A stretch of 64,000 bases of DNA from Desulfobaccales bacterium. Its GTDB lineage: Bacteria; Desulfobacterota; Desulfobaccia; Desulfobaccales; 0-14-0-80-60-11. Both the position numbers and the translations under genes were made by a program. Below, piece after piece: positions 17,445-25,717 of this stretch (position 1 is its first letter; each line of letters starts with the position of its first letter). The notes beneath the pieces are model-generated. The model did no database searches. It was not told the DNA's origin and was given only the letters and a program-made list of their open reading frames with translations. The stretch lies in assembly GCA_041648175.1 (NCBI GenBank), contig JBAZPO010000017.1, positions 22,159-86,158 of the forward strand, in the 5' to 3' direction.

Positions 17445-18272
17445 TCAGGCCTGCTTCCTGGCCTCGCCTCCCCCACTAAGGTCCAATCCCGATTTATTCT
17501 GGGTCGGGGGTTCGCTCTCGCCCTTTTCCAACAAGGCCCGCCGGCGATAATACATAATGGTGCTGATAGGCCCGGAGGCCACATAAGCCGCCATGAGCAA
17601 AAATCCCATGATCGTGGGTGCGGTGGCCACCACTACAAAGACGAGCACTACAGCCACCAAAGAATGGAAGGGATGCCGCTGGAAGAGGTCCATCTTCTTG
17701 AAACTTACATACTTGACATTGCTCACCATCAGAAACGATAGCAGGTAAATCATCGCCAAGGTGTAGACGTGGCGCTCCGGGGCCCATTCGCCGATCTCGT
17801 AGTAAAAGATAATAGCCGTGGCGATCATGGTGGCCGCGGCCGGAATAGGCAGGCCGTTGAAATAGCGGGGGTCATGAGAACCCTGCTGAACGTTGAAGCG
17901 GGCCAGTCTTAAGGCCCCGCAGACCACAAAGAGGAACGTGGCCACCCAGCCGAATTGATGGTAGGGTTTCAGGGCCCAGAGGTAGACCAGGAGGCCGGGG
18001 GCCACCCCAAAGGCCACCAGGTCCGCCAGAGAATCGTATTGCACCCCGAAGTCGGAAGTGCTTTGGGTCATCCGGGCAACGCGGCCGTCGAGACCGTCTA
18101 AGACCAGGGAGACCAGGATGGCGATGGCGGCCGAATGGAACCGGCCGTCTATGGCGGCGATAATGGCGTAAAACCCGGCGAACAGGCTGGCAGTGGTGAT
18201 CAGGTTGGGAAGCAGGTAAACGCCCCGAAAGCGCCGTTTGTCCTTCTTTTTACGTCTCCGGCGAAAACTCAT
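17445..18272 (-). CDS. pssA: CDP-diacylglycerol-serine O-phosphatidyltransferase (phosphatidylserine synthase)
   Basis: Integral membrane CDP-alcohol phosphatidyltransferase making phosphatidylserine. The catalytic signature DGxxAR-GxxxD-xxxD is seen as DGLDGRVARMTQSTSDFGVQ then YDSLAD (about residues 60-86). There are about eight hydrophobic helices, a basic N-terminus (RRRRKKKDKRR) and a disordered C-terminus. I start it at the ATG at 18272, where ATGA overlaps the psd stop and GGGAGG precedes at good spacing; a GTG six bases earlier is less likely. Together with psd it makes phosphatidylethanolamine. Confidence 0.95.
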   Translation of the reverse strand: MSFRRRRKKKDKRRFRGVYLLPNLITTASLFAGFYAIIAAIDGRFHSAAIAILVSLVLDGLDGRVARMTQSTSDFGVQYDSLADLVAFGVAPGLLVYLWALKPYHQFGWVATFLFVVCGALRLARFNVQQGSHDPRYFNGLPIPAAATMIATAIIFYYEIGEWAPERHVYTLAMIYLLSFLMVSNVKYVSFKKMDLFQRHPFHSLVAVVLVFVVVATAPTIMGFLLMAAYVASGPISTIMYYRRRALLEKGESEPPTQNKSGLDLSGGGEARKQA

Positions 18273-18925
18273 GCCCACCTCCCGATGATGCTGCTCCCGG
18301 CTTTCACCCGGTCTCCTACCTTTACCTGGATGGAGCTATCCGGCGGCAGGTAGACATCCACCCGGGAGCCGAAACAAATCATACCGAAACGCTCACCCCG
18401 GGCCAACTGCTGCCCGGGTTTGATAAAAGGGATAATCCGCCGGGCCAACAGACCAGCGATCTGGACCACCAGAACCCTCTGGCCGTATTTGCTCTCCAGG
18501 ACCACGGCCTGCTGTTCATTACGCAGACCCGCGTCCGGGCGCGACGCCGCCTTATATTCCCCCGGCCGGTGCTGCATCTTGGTGACCAGGCCCGTTACCG
18601 GAGCGCGGTTAACGTGCACGTCAAAGACGTTCATGAAGATAGCCACATGCCGGGCCGTACTCTCCAGGAACTCTTTTTCCTGAACCTCATCCACCAAAAC
18701 CACGCGGCCGTCCGCAGGGGAAATGATCGCCTCGGGGTCCGACGGGATATCCCGTTCCGGGTCCCGGAAAAAATAGGCAAAAAAACCAGTGGCCAAAAGC
18801 CCCAAGACCGTGATCCAGGCCCAGTGACCGATCATCCCCAGGAAGATCAGCACCACGCCGGCCAGAATCAAAGGATACCCTTGGGGCGCAATCGGGCTGC
18901 GTTTCGTATCAGAGGCTGGTGGCAT
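18269..18925 (-). CDS. psd: Phosphatidylserine decarboxylase proenzyme, short type
   Basis: A 218-residue pyruvoyl enzyme converting phosphatidylserine to phosphatidylethanolamine. Two hydrophobic segments near the N-terminus (residues 17-55) anchor it. Motifs are FFRDPERDIP, ISPADGRVV, FMNVFDVHVNRAPV and GERFGMICFGSRVDVYLP; self-cleavage at the Gly-Ser of FGS generates the pyruvoyl group. The length fits the short, PSD-A type of archaea and many anaerobes. Translationally coupled to pssA by an ATGA overlap. Confidence 0.95.
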   Translation of the reverse strand: MPPASDTKRSPIAPQGYPLILAGVVLIFLGMIGHWAWITVLGLLATGFFAYFFRDPERDIPSDPEAIISPADGRVVLVDEVQEKEFLESTARHVAIFMNVFDVHVNRAPVTGLVTKMQHRPGEYKAASRPDAGLRNEQQAVVLESKYGQRVLVVQIAGLLARRIIPFIKPGQQLARGERFGMICFGSRVDVYLPPDSSIQVKVGDRVKAGSSIIGRWA

Positions 18926-18966
18926 ACTTACCGGCCATCCTGCCTGGACAACGCTAAGGTTTGGGG

Positions 18967-19174
18967 AAAAAGGCGAAAAGGCGAAAAGGCGAAAAGGTTA
19001 AAAGCAAAAGGCCCTTTCCCCGGTTCCCATCCCGCTGTTGAATCTGCTTTGATCCAAAGCTTCGTTGCGCGAAGCTCTGCTTTTATTATATAAAAAATTT
19101 CCATTTAATTACAGCACGTTTCCCAGCTCAGTGTTTTTCCCTTTTCGCCTTTTTCCCTCTTCGCCTTTTCGCCC
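18967..19174. repeat. Inverted arrays of AAGGCGAAAAGGCG
   Basis: Three tandem copies of AAGGCGAA lie at 18967-18997 and their approximate reverse complement (CTTTTCGCC, TCTTCGCCTTTTCGCC) at 19139-19174. Between them is a small hairpin AGCTTCG-ttgcg-CGAAGCT (near 19058-19076). The region is the spacer between ilvC and psd. Confidence 0.6.
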
Positions 19175-19175
19175 C

Positions 19176-20165
19176 TTATTTCTTCAGCCAGCCCATCATG
19201 GAGCGCAGTTTCTTGCCCACTTCCTCGATGGGGTGCTCGGCCTCCTGGCGCCGAAGCGCGTTGAAGACCGGGCGCCGGGCCTGGTTTTCCAGGATCCACT
19301 CCTTGGCGAACTCGCCGGTTTGCACCTCATAGAGGATTTGGCGCATCTCGTCCCGGGTCTCCTCGGTGATGATGCGCGGCCCCCGGGTGTAGTCGCCGTA
19401 TTCCGCAGTGTCGGACACGGAATAGCGCATGTATTCCAGGCCGCCCTGATAGAACAGGTCCACGATGAGTTTCAGTTCATGGAAACACTCGAAGTAAGCG
19501 ATCTCCGGGGCGTAGCCCGCCTCCACCAGGGTGTCGAAGCCGGCCTTGACCAGTTCGGAGACTCCGCCGCAGAGCACGGCCTGCTCTCCAAAAAGGTCGG
19601 TTTCGGTCTCTTCGGCAAAGGAGGTTTCGAGCACGCCGGCCCGAGTAGCGCCGATGCCCTTGGCATAAGCCAGGGCCGTGGCCAGCGCTTTCCCTGACGC
19701 GTCCTGCTCCACCGCCACCAGGCAGGGAACGCCGGCGCCTTTCTCGTATTCGGCCCTCACCAGGTGGCCGGGACCCTTGGGGGCTACCATGATCACGTCA
19801 ACCTTGGGGTCCGGCACAATCTGGCCGTAATGAATGTTGAAGCCATGGGAAAAAAGCAGGGTCTTGCCCGGTCCCATATGGGGTTTCAGATCGTTTTCGT
19901 ACAGCGCGGCCTGGACGTGGTCCTGGGTCAGGATCTGCACCACCTGGGCGGCAGCCGCGGCGTCCGACGCGGACACCGGCTTGAAGCCGTATTTTTCCGC
20001 CAACTCATAGTTGGGAGTTCCCGGCACTTCGGAGACCAGCACGTCCACGCCGCTATCCCTCAAATTGAGAGCCTGGGCGTGGCCCTGGGAGCCGAAACCG
20101 ATGATGGCCACCTTCTTGCCTTTAAGAATCCCTAAATCCGCATCTGCATCGTAATACATCTTCAT
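19176..20165 (-). CDS. ilvC: Ketol-acid reductoisomerase, class I
   Basis: Second common enzyme of valine/isoleucine synthesis, reducing acetolactate. The Rossmann motif is IIGFGSQGHAQALNL; the knotted C-terminal domain has the metal ligands in ETDLFGEQAVLCGG and ECFHELKLIVDL. Length (329 residues) is normal. The loop after beta-strand 2, which chooses the cofactor, reads SEVPGTPNYE with an acidic residue where NADPH-type enzymes usually have Arg/Ser, so NADH use is possible. I start at the ATG at 20165 (standard MKxYYDxDADL opening); another ATG 12 bases upstream abuts the AAGGAG site. Confidence 0.96.
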   Translation of the reverse strand: MKMYYDADADLGILKGKKVAIIGFGSQGHAQALNLRDSGVDVLVSEVPGTPNYELAEKYGFKPVSASDAAAAAQVVQILTQDHVQAALYENDLKPHMGPGKTLLFSHGFNIHYGQIVPDPKVDVIMVAPKGPGHLVRAEYEKGAGVPCLVAVEQDASGKALATALAYAKGIGATRAGVLETSFAEETETDLFGEQAVLCGGVSELVKAGFDTLVEAGYAPEIAYFECFHELKLIVDLFYQGGLEYMRYSVSDTAEYGDYTRGPRIITEETRDEMRQILYEVQTGEFAKEWILENQARRPVFNALRRQEAEHPIEEVGKKLRSMMGWLKK

Positions 20166-20284
20166 GGTTATCTGCATCTCCTTAAAGAGCTTGGGTACTT
20201 TAGACTTTTTATCAATCCTGGTAGGCGGTGCCCACCATGGGTTCTTGATAAGCTGACTGCTGACCGCTGAAAGCTGACAGCTTT

Positions 20285-20773
20285 TTACTCTTTCTTGCTG
20301 CGCTGAATGGCCAGGGTGCCGCTGCGCACCACTTCCTGAATGCCGTGCAGTTTTAAGAGGCCCAGCACCGCTTCGATCTTTTCGTGGTTCCCAGTGATCT
20401 CCAGGGTATAGGTAGTGGCGCTGACGTCCACCACCCGGCAGCGGAAGATATCGGCGATCCGCAAGACCTCGGCCCGGGATTTATCTTCGGCCTTGATCCT
20501 GACCAGGGCCATTTCCCGCTCCACATGCGGCATTTCGCTCAAGTCCGTCACCTTGATGACATTGATGAGCTTGTGAAGCTGCTTGATGATTTGCTCGATG
20601 ATCTGCGGCTCACCGACAGACACCAAAGTGATCCGGGAGACATCCGGTTCCATGGTTTCGGCCACGCACAGACTTTCGATATTATAGCCCCGGCCGGAAA
20701 ACAGACCGGTCACCCGGGAGAGCACCCCAGGAGTATTGTCCACCTCGACTGCAATGGTATGACGCGGTTCCAT
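20285..20773 (-). CDS. ilvN: Acetolactate synthase small (regulatory) subunit
   Basis: A 162-residue regulatory subunit. The N-terminal ACT domain starts HTIAVEVDNTPGVLSRVTGL and has GRGYNIESLCVAET, the valine-binding type of site; the second half is the small-subunit C-terminal domain. It binds and activates the catalytic subunit and confers feedback control. It follows ilvB by 12 bases. A 119-base gap with AGCTGAC-type short repeats separates it from ilvC. Confidence 0.95.
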   Translation of the reverse strand: MEPRHTIAVEVDNTPGVLSRVTGLFSGRGYNIESLCVAETMEPDVSRITLVSVGEPQIIEQIIKQLHKLINVIKVTDLSEMPHVEREMALVRIKAEDKSRAEVLRIADIFRCRVVDVSATTYTLEITGNHEKIEAVLGLLKLHGIQEVVRSGTLAIQRSKKE

Positions 20774-20785
20774 CTCCCCCCCTCC

Positions 20786-22474
20786 TTAAGCCAGTAACAT
20801 CTCGTGCATGGCCTTGCCTGCCGGCACCATGGGCATGACGCATTCTTCGGGTTCCACTCTGAAGTCCATGATCACCGGCCGCGGAGTATTGAGGGCCTCT
20901 TGGATCACCGGCACCACTTCCTCGGGTTTGGTGGCCCTTAAGCCTACGGCGCCGTACGCCTCGGCCAGCTTGACAAAATCGGGGGCCGTCATGGGGGTGG
21001 AGCTGTAACGCCGGTCGTAAAAAAGTTGCTGCCACTGGCGCACCATGCCCAAGAAGGTGTTGTTCAAGATGGCGATCTTCACGGGCAGTTTGTTGTCCAC
21101 CACCGTAATCAGTTCCTGGATGTTCATCTGGATGCTGCCATCGCCGGCGATATCGATGACCGTGGCGCCGGGCCGGGCCACCTGCACGCCCATGGCCGCG
21201 GGGAAGCCATAGCCCATGACCCCCAGACCGCCGGAGGTCATCAGTTGCCGGGGGCGCTTGAACTTATAGAACTGGGCGGCCCACATCTGGTTTTGGCCCA
21301 CCTCGGTGGTGATGTAGGCCTCGCCTTTGGTCAATTCATAGAGCTTTTCCACTACGTATTGCGGTTTAATGACCGTATCGCTCCAAACATAAGTCAGAGG
21401 ATGCTCCTCTTCCCAGGAATTTACGGTATTCAGCCAGGACCGGCGCTGTTCTTGCCAATTCTGGGCCGTCTTGGTCGCCAACAGGTCATTGAGCTGCTTC
21501 AGCGTATCATTGCAGTCGCCCACGATGGGGACATCCACCGCCACGTTCTTACTGATGGAACTGGGGTCGATGTCGATGTGCACGATCTTAGCATGAGGCG
21601 CAAACTCCGCCAGCTTGCCGGTGACCCGGTCGTCAAAACGGGCTCCCACCGCAATAAGGACATCGGCCTCAGACACCGCCATATTGGCGCAATAGGTGCC
21701 GTGCATGCCCAGCATGCCCATCCACAAGGGATTATCTCCCGGGAAGCCGCCCAGGCCCATGAGGGTGCTGGTCACCGGGATCTGCAGGGTCTCGGCGAAC
21801 TTCAGCAGTTCGCCCGAGGAATTGGACAGAATGATGCCGCCCCCGGTGTACAGCACCGGCTTTTTGGCGGCCAAGATCATATCCAAAGCCCGTTTGACCT
21901 GCCGGGGATTGGCATGGTAGGTCGGGTTGTAACTCTTGATTTTGATTTCGTCCGGATACTTGGGGACCGTACTGGCCTGGATGACGTCTTTGGGCAGGTC
22001 AACCAACACCGGCCCCGGCCGCCCGGAGCGGGCGATATGAAAGGCCTCGAGGATGGTGTAGGCCAGGTCTTTGACGTCCTTCACCAGGTAATTGTGCTTG
22101 GTGCAGGGCCGGGTGATGCCAACGATATCAACTTCCTGAAAGGCATCGTTGCCGATCAGGGCGGTGGGCACCTGGCCGGTTAACACCACGATGGGAATGG
22201 AGTCCATGTAGGCCGAAGCAATGCCGGTTACGGTGTTGGTGGCGCCGGGGCCTGAGGTGACCAGAGCCACCCCCACTTGCGAGGAGGCCCGGGCATAGCC
22301 GTCCGCGGCGTGGGCCGCAGCCTGTTCGTGGCGCACCAGGATATGCTGGATATCCGGATGCCGGGTCAGTTCATCGTAAATATCGAGAACCACGCCGCCG
22401 GGATAACCGAAGATGTGCTTCACTCCTTCCCGCTTCAAACATTCCAGCAGTATCTGGGCCCCATTCCGCTTCAT
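20786..22474 (-). CDS. ilvB: Acetolactate synthase large (catalytic) subunit
   Basis: A 562-residue TPP- and FAD-dependent enzyme joining two pyruvates, or pyruvate and 2-oxobutyrate. The N-terminal domain has HIFGYPGGVVLDIYD and the catalytic Glu region RHEQAAAHAADGYARAS; the TPP motif is GDGSIQMNIQEL ending in ILNN. The start at 22474 forms an ATGA overlap with the upstream DUF465 gene, with AAGGA at suitable spacing; an ATG nine bases earlier is less likely. Order ilvB-ilvN-ilvC is the common bacterial arrangement. Confidence 0.96.
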   Translation of the reverse strand: MKRNGAQILLECLKREGVKHIFGYPGGVVLDIYDELTRHPDIQHILVRHEQAAAHAADGYARASSQVGVALVTSGPGATNTVTGIASAYMDSIPIVVLTGQVPTALIGNDAFQEVDIVGITRPCTKHNYLVKDVKDLAYTILEAFHIARSGRPGPVLVDLPKDVIQASTVPKYPDEIKIKSYNPTYHANPRQVKRALDMILAAKKPVLYTGGGIILSNSSGELLKFAETLQIPVTSTLMGLGGFPGDNPLWMGMLGMHGTYCANMAVSEADVLIAVGARFDDRVTGKLAEFAPHAKIVHIDIDPSSISKNVAVDVPIVGDCNDTLKQLNDLLATKTAQNWQEQRRSWLNTVNSWEEEHPLTYVWSDTVIKPQYVVEKLYELTKGEAYITTEVGQNQMWAAQFYKFKRPRQLMTSGGLGVMGYGFPAAMGVQVARPGATVIDIAGDGSIQMNIQELITVVDNKLPVKIAILNNTFLGMVRQWQQLFYDRRYSSTPMTAPDFVKLAEAYGAVGLRATKPEEVVPVIQEALNTPRPVIMDFRVEPEECVMPMVPAGKAMHEMLLA

Positions 22475-22707
22475 TGCACACATTCCTTCTGGCGATGCTG
22501 CGCCAGGATCTGCTCGATCCGGTCGCGACCGGCCAGCTTCAATTTCTGCAACCGTTTGCGTTCGATGGTTTCCGCGGCCGTCAGGTATGGCCGGCGGTTG
22601 AATTCTTCCAAGAGTTTCTCATAATCCCGGTGTTCATCTACATACTTTTTCAACTCCGGGTCCCGATCCATCAAATGCTCAATGAGTTCCTGGTCGCTTC
22701 TCTCCAT
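22471..22707 (-). CDS. DUF465 (YdcH-like) small coiled-coil protein
   Basis: A 78-residue, fully helical, highly charged protein. The C-terminal pattern IERKRLQKLKLAGRDRIEQIL fits the DUF465/YdcH signature (two helices with LKxxKLxxKDxI). Function in this family is unknown. It is translationally coupled to ilvB by a 4-base ATGA overlap, so it is the first gene of the ilvB-ilvN-ilvC operon. Confidence 0.8.
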   Translation of the reverse strand: MERSDQELIEHLMDRDPELKKYVDEHRDYEKLLEEFNRRPYLTAAETIERKRLQKLKLAGRDRIEQILAQHRQKECVQ

Positions 22708-22907
22708 GCTCTGCCCCCGACCATTCTATAGATTATTAAAGATCAAATATTAAAATAGTGTTAGATATTTGTCAATCATTGGCAGAATAAGAACTTAGCT
22801 CAAGTACAATGATTATTTGTCATGCCTAAGTCAGGTCTCCCTCGGAAAAAATCCATCTCGCATTCAGAGCCCCTAACCCAGGCCCAGCCATCCCTACCGC
22901 ACCTGAC

Positions 22908-22936
22908 AAAAAAAAACAGGACCGCAAGCGGCCCTG
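22908..22936 (-). terminator. Strong intrinsic terminator
   Basis: On the minus strand CAGGgCCGC-tt-GCGGtCCTG forms a nine-pair stem with one mismatch, followed by nine Ts. It lies 30 bases after the stop of the 43-codon frame at 22967-23098. Confidence 0.85.
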
Positions 22937-22966
22937 CCTGACAGTTTCGGTAGTGGGGGTCACGGG

Positions 22967-23098
22967 TTATGACCGCAACGTCCTCCTTGGCCCCACCAGC
23001 CCCAGACCCAACAGGCCGGCCGCGACGCCTAACAATACGGTGCCGTCGGATACTCGAATGCCAGCAAGGGTGGTTATAGGCCGGGCAGGATTTTTCAT
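22967..23098 (-). CDS. 43-residue peptide resembling a PEP-CTERM/VPDSG sorting tail
   Basis: The frame runs ATG to TAA and encodes a peptide whose second half, VSDGTVLLGVAAGLLGLGL followed by VGPRRT, has the build of C-terminal exosortase sorting signals: a short acidic motif, a glycine/leucine helix and a basic end. A strong terminator lies 30 bases downstream on the same strand, which supports transcription. The ribosome binding site is poor. It may be a real tiny membrane peptide or the surviving 3' end of a lost surface-protein gene. Confidence 0.4.
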   Translation of the reverse strand: MKNPARPITTLAGIRVSDGTVLLGVAAGLLGLGLVGPRRTLRS

Positions 23099-23243
23099 AG
23101 AAATAATTATATCTCAAACCGAAGCTAATAATCAAGTTTTAAACGCGGTCCCCTAAAATACTGCCGCCGCGCCTGGGTTTTTAAGCAGCCTGATAAAATG
23201 ATCGCTACTAACCAACCAAGCGTCTTGCAAATAGCTCCGTGCC

Positions 23244-23325
23244 TGTCATTCTGAGGGAGCGAAGCAACCGAAGAATCTCATAACTACGGGAAGTTACGAG
23301 ATCCTTCGCTTCGCTCAGGATGACA
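23244..23325. repeat. 82-bp imperfect palindrome (GAGCGAAGC type)
   Basis: The outer arms TGTCATTCTGAGGGAGCGAA and TTCGCTCAGGATGACA pair, with AAGAATCTCaTAACT/AGTTAcGAGATcCTT inside. This type of element is a widespread dispersed bacterial repeat (general knowledge). It lies in a 480-base gene-free stretch (23099-23575) with otherwise only the hairpin at 23368-23399. Confidence 0.75.
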
Positions 23326-23367
23326 AAAAGGCTTTTCGCAAGAAACTCAATTGTGATTGCCCAAAAC

Positions 23368-23399
23368 AAGAGGGCCATGTCTCACGACACGGCCCTCTT
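23368..23399. terminator. Long hairpin, possible terminator
   Basis: AAGAGGGCCaTGTC-tcac-GACAcGGCCCTCTT, a 14-base stem with one mismatch. On the minus strand GTTTTGGG follows, so it could end transcription of the operon whose last gene stops at 23576. Confidence 0.5.
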
Positions 23400-23575
23400 G
23401 CCGATACAAGCCAGGTGGGACTGCAACCCCCACATCGCGCCCCTTCTTTCGCATTGCTTTTGGGGGGCCGGCGGCAGATTTTCCGGTCCTCAGGCTTCTG
23501 ACTATAAGTTAATCATCACTTAAACTATTTCAAGAGGGAAATTAACTTTTTTTTAACCGCCCCCTATTTTGTGAC

Positions 23576-25315
23576 TCAAGCGCTTTTGGGGGCCGAGGAC
23601 GACTGGACCTCTGGGATGGCCATTGGAAATGGAGTGCCTCGCTTGATTTCGCCCTTGATCCAGCAGTGTTCCTTTCCCATCTGCGCAGTGAGTTCCTGTC
23701 CCCGAACCAGCATCTCCCAGACCCGCCGCCGGAAGGAACTGGCCGGGGGACCTTCCTCGGCCAGCAATTTTTTGAAGTAAGGATAGCTCAGAATCTGACT
23801 GAAGAGATGACAAGCCTTGTTGAACAGGTCGGGGTAAAAGTAAGGCAAATCATGTTGGTTTTCCTCCAGAAAGGCTACGGCCTGCGTCAGGCGCCGGTTG
23901 GGGCCCATCCCCTTCTGGAGCTTCCCGGGCTGGGCCAGCTTTTCCAGGGGCTGGAGTTGCTGTACCTGGCTCAAGTAGGCCAGGTGATGGACCACTTCCC
24001 GGTGCAACTCCCGGTGCTTGCTGAACGCTTCCCGATGGTCCCGCTGGGAGAGATAGCTGTTGAGCAATTTTTTCACATCCTCGAAGGTTTCCTTGCCATA
24101 AGCCCCAAGACGCCGCTGGTTCTTGTTGAGCCAGGCCGACAGGAACTTGAGGCGCTCCTCATGGGTCTTGGTTGAGGTAAGGAGGTCACTGCGCCGGTAG
24201 GTAATGGAACCGATATGCTCACCCCGGACGATATCGGTGAGTTCCTTCAAGGTCCGCTTGGTGTCCTTTAAGATATTGAGATTGAAGTCCCGGCCGCCGT
24301 GGAAAGGATGGATGATTTCCTGGCGCAGGATGGACATGGCCCGGTCTTCCAGGATATTGAAACGGTTGTACTTGTGCTGCTGGTAAGTCACCTTCAGGAT
24401 CACCACCCGCCGCTTGGGGTCTACGTAAAAGCCCCCCTCCTTAAGATGTGGTTGGGCCTCCGCTAGCGTGGGTGAGAGTGCGATGAGCGCCACCTTTTCC
24501 ACCAATGGATAGCGCTTCTGCTCAAATCCCGAGAGGCTGGTGATGGTCCGGTCCGAGGCGCCCAGCACCTTGATGAGGTATTGCTGCTTGAGGTGGCTCA
24601 ACCGCCGGGCGAACAGCGCCGCCGAAGTGCGGCGCTCCGAGGCGATGGGGAAGCCATACAATTCCATGAGAAATTGATAGACGAATTCCCGTTCCCGCTC
24701 GTAGATTAAGTTATCCAGCTTTTTGAATTTCCCCAACGTGCGCCCCAGGGCCTTGAGTTCAGTGTCCAAATCCGATGGAAAGGAGGCGTAAACGCCCATG
24801 AGGCGAAAATCGCCCGCATCATCCCGGGCAATGACGTGGGCCCGGTCCATGTGAAAGAGAAACCGCAGCAGTTCCTCATAGTTCGCCAGATCGGTGATAT
24901 CCCGGGAACCGAGCAACTGCCTGAAAACGGGCCTGAAGTCCCGGTCAAGGTGGGGAGCGATCTTGTCCAGGTCTTCCCGGGCAGAGCGCCGCTTGCCTTC
25001 TTCAGGGGTATGGAGCAGATCGAACTGGAAGATTTCTTCCTGATAGGACAGGGGGCGGTTGAAGGCCACCATGCTAAAACTGGGCAGATGCTTATATTCC
25101 GAGAAATTCTTTTCAAAGGAAGGCAGGAGTTCCCGGGGCTCGATCAAGGGGTAGGTGGCGTGGTAAGGGGCCAGCAACCCCTCGCGGATATGAGTGTATT
25201 CCAGAAAATCCTTGAGAAGTGTGCGATCCCGGATGGCGATAGGCTCTTGCTGGAATGCGGCCAGAGGTAGGCCGTCCAGCTTCACCTCGCCAAAGAATTT
25301 CCGGGGATTTACCAT
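23576..25315 (-). CDS. Large conserved-looking protein, unknown function
   Basis: A 579-residue soluble protein without signal peptide or membrane helices, mostly helical, rich in Arg, Lys, Leu and Phe. The N-terminal half has segments such as EEIFQFDLLHTPEEGKRRSA and the middle FYVDPKRRVVILKVTYQQHK; an HPFHGGRDFNL segment near residue 350 is the most motif-like. I do not recognise a family or a catalytic signature. It begins one base after the yjbQ stop, so it is the last gene of the pyrR operon and is translated with it. Codon use looks like its neighbours, so no sign of recent transfer. Confidence 0.7.
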   Translation of the reverse strand: MVNPRKFFGEVKLDGLPLAAFQQEPIAIRDRTLLKDFLEYTHIREGLLAPYHATYPLIEPRELLPSFEKNFSEYKHLPSFSMVAFNRPLSYQEEIFQFDLLHTPEEGKRRSAREDLDKIAPHLDRDFRPVFRQLLGSRDITDLANYEELLRFLFHMDRAHVIARDDAGDFRLMGVYASFPSDLDTELKALGRTLGKFKKLDNLIYEREREFVYQFLMELYGFPIASERRTSAALFARRLSHLKQQYLIKVLGASDRTITSLSGFEQKRYPLVEKVALIALSPTLAEAQPHLKEGGFYVDPKRRVVILKVTYQQHKYNRFNILEDRAMSILRQEIIHPFHGGRDFNLNILKDTKRTLKELTDIVRGEHIGSITYRRSDLLTSTKTHEERLKFLSAWLNKNQRRLGAYGKETFEDVKKLLNSYLSQRDHREAFSKHRELHREVVHHLAYLSQVQQLQPLEKLAQPGKLQKGMGPNRRLTQAVAFLEENQHDLPYFYPDLFNKACHLFSQILSYPYFKKLLAEEGPPASSFRRRVWEMLVRGQELTAQMGKEHCWIKGEIKRGTPFPMAIPEVQSSSAPKSA

Positions 25316-25316
25316 A

Positions 25317-25715
25317 TTAACCCGCCATAATTTTGATATGCACCTTACGGGTCCGGGGCCCGTCGAATTCGCAGAGATAGATCCCTTGCCAGGTGCCCAG
25401 GAGCAAGCTCCCCTGGCTCACCAGGATCGTGAGGTCGGGACCCATGAGGGACGCCTTGATGTGGGCCGGGGAGTTGCCTTCGCCATGGCGATAAGCCTCC
25501 CGGTCGCTGATGACTTTATTCAGCACCATGAGGATGTCGGTCTGGACGCTGGGATCGGCGTTTTCGTTGATGGTCAAACCCGCCGTGGTATGGGCCACAA
25601 AGACGTGGCAGACGCCTTCCGTAACGCCGCTTTTGCGCACCAGTTCCTGAATCCTGCCGGTGATATCCACCATTTCGATGCGGCTGCCCGTCCGCACGCT
25701 CAAGGTCTGGATCAT
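25317..25715 (-). CDS. yjbQ: YjbQ/UPF0047 family protein
   Basis: A 132-residue trimeric-type small enzyme of the YjbQ family (secondary thiamine phosphate synthase-like activity is reported for relatives). Signatures are VFVAHTTAGLTINENADPSV, HGEGNSPAHIKASLMG and LGTWQGIYLCEFDGPR, covering the conserved His and Glu site. GGAGG precedes the ATG at 25715; longer upstream starts overlap the preceding gene and lack conservation. Its stop is one base from the next gene and its start two bases from the previous, so it is tightly embedded in the operon. Confidence 0.9.
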   Translation of the reverse strand: MIQTLSVRTGSRIEMVDITGRIQELVRKSGVTEGVCHVFVAHTTAGLTINENADPSVQTDILMVLNKVISDREAYRHGEGNSPAHIKASLMGPDLTILVSQGSLLLGTWQGIYLCEFDGPRTRKVHIKIMAG

Positions 25716-25717
25716 GT

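Noticed and set aside
21026..22183. Long open frame antisense to ilvB
   Set aside because: It has no ribosome binding site, its composition reflects the complement of the ilvB codons, and ilvB itself is certain.
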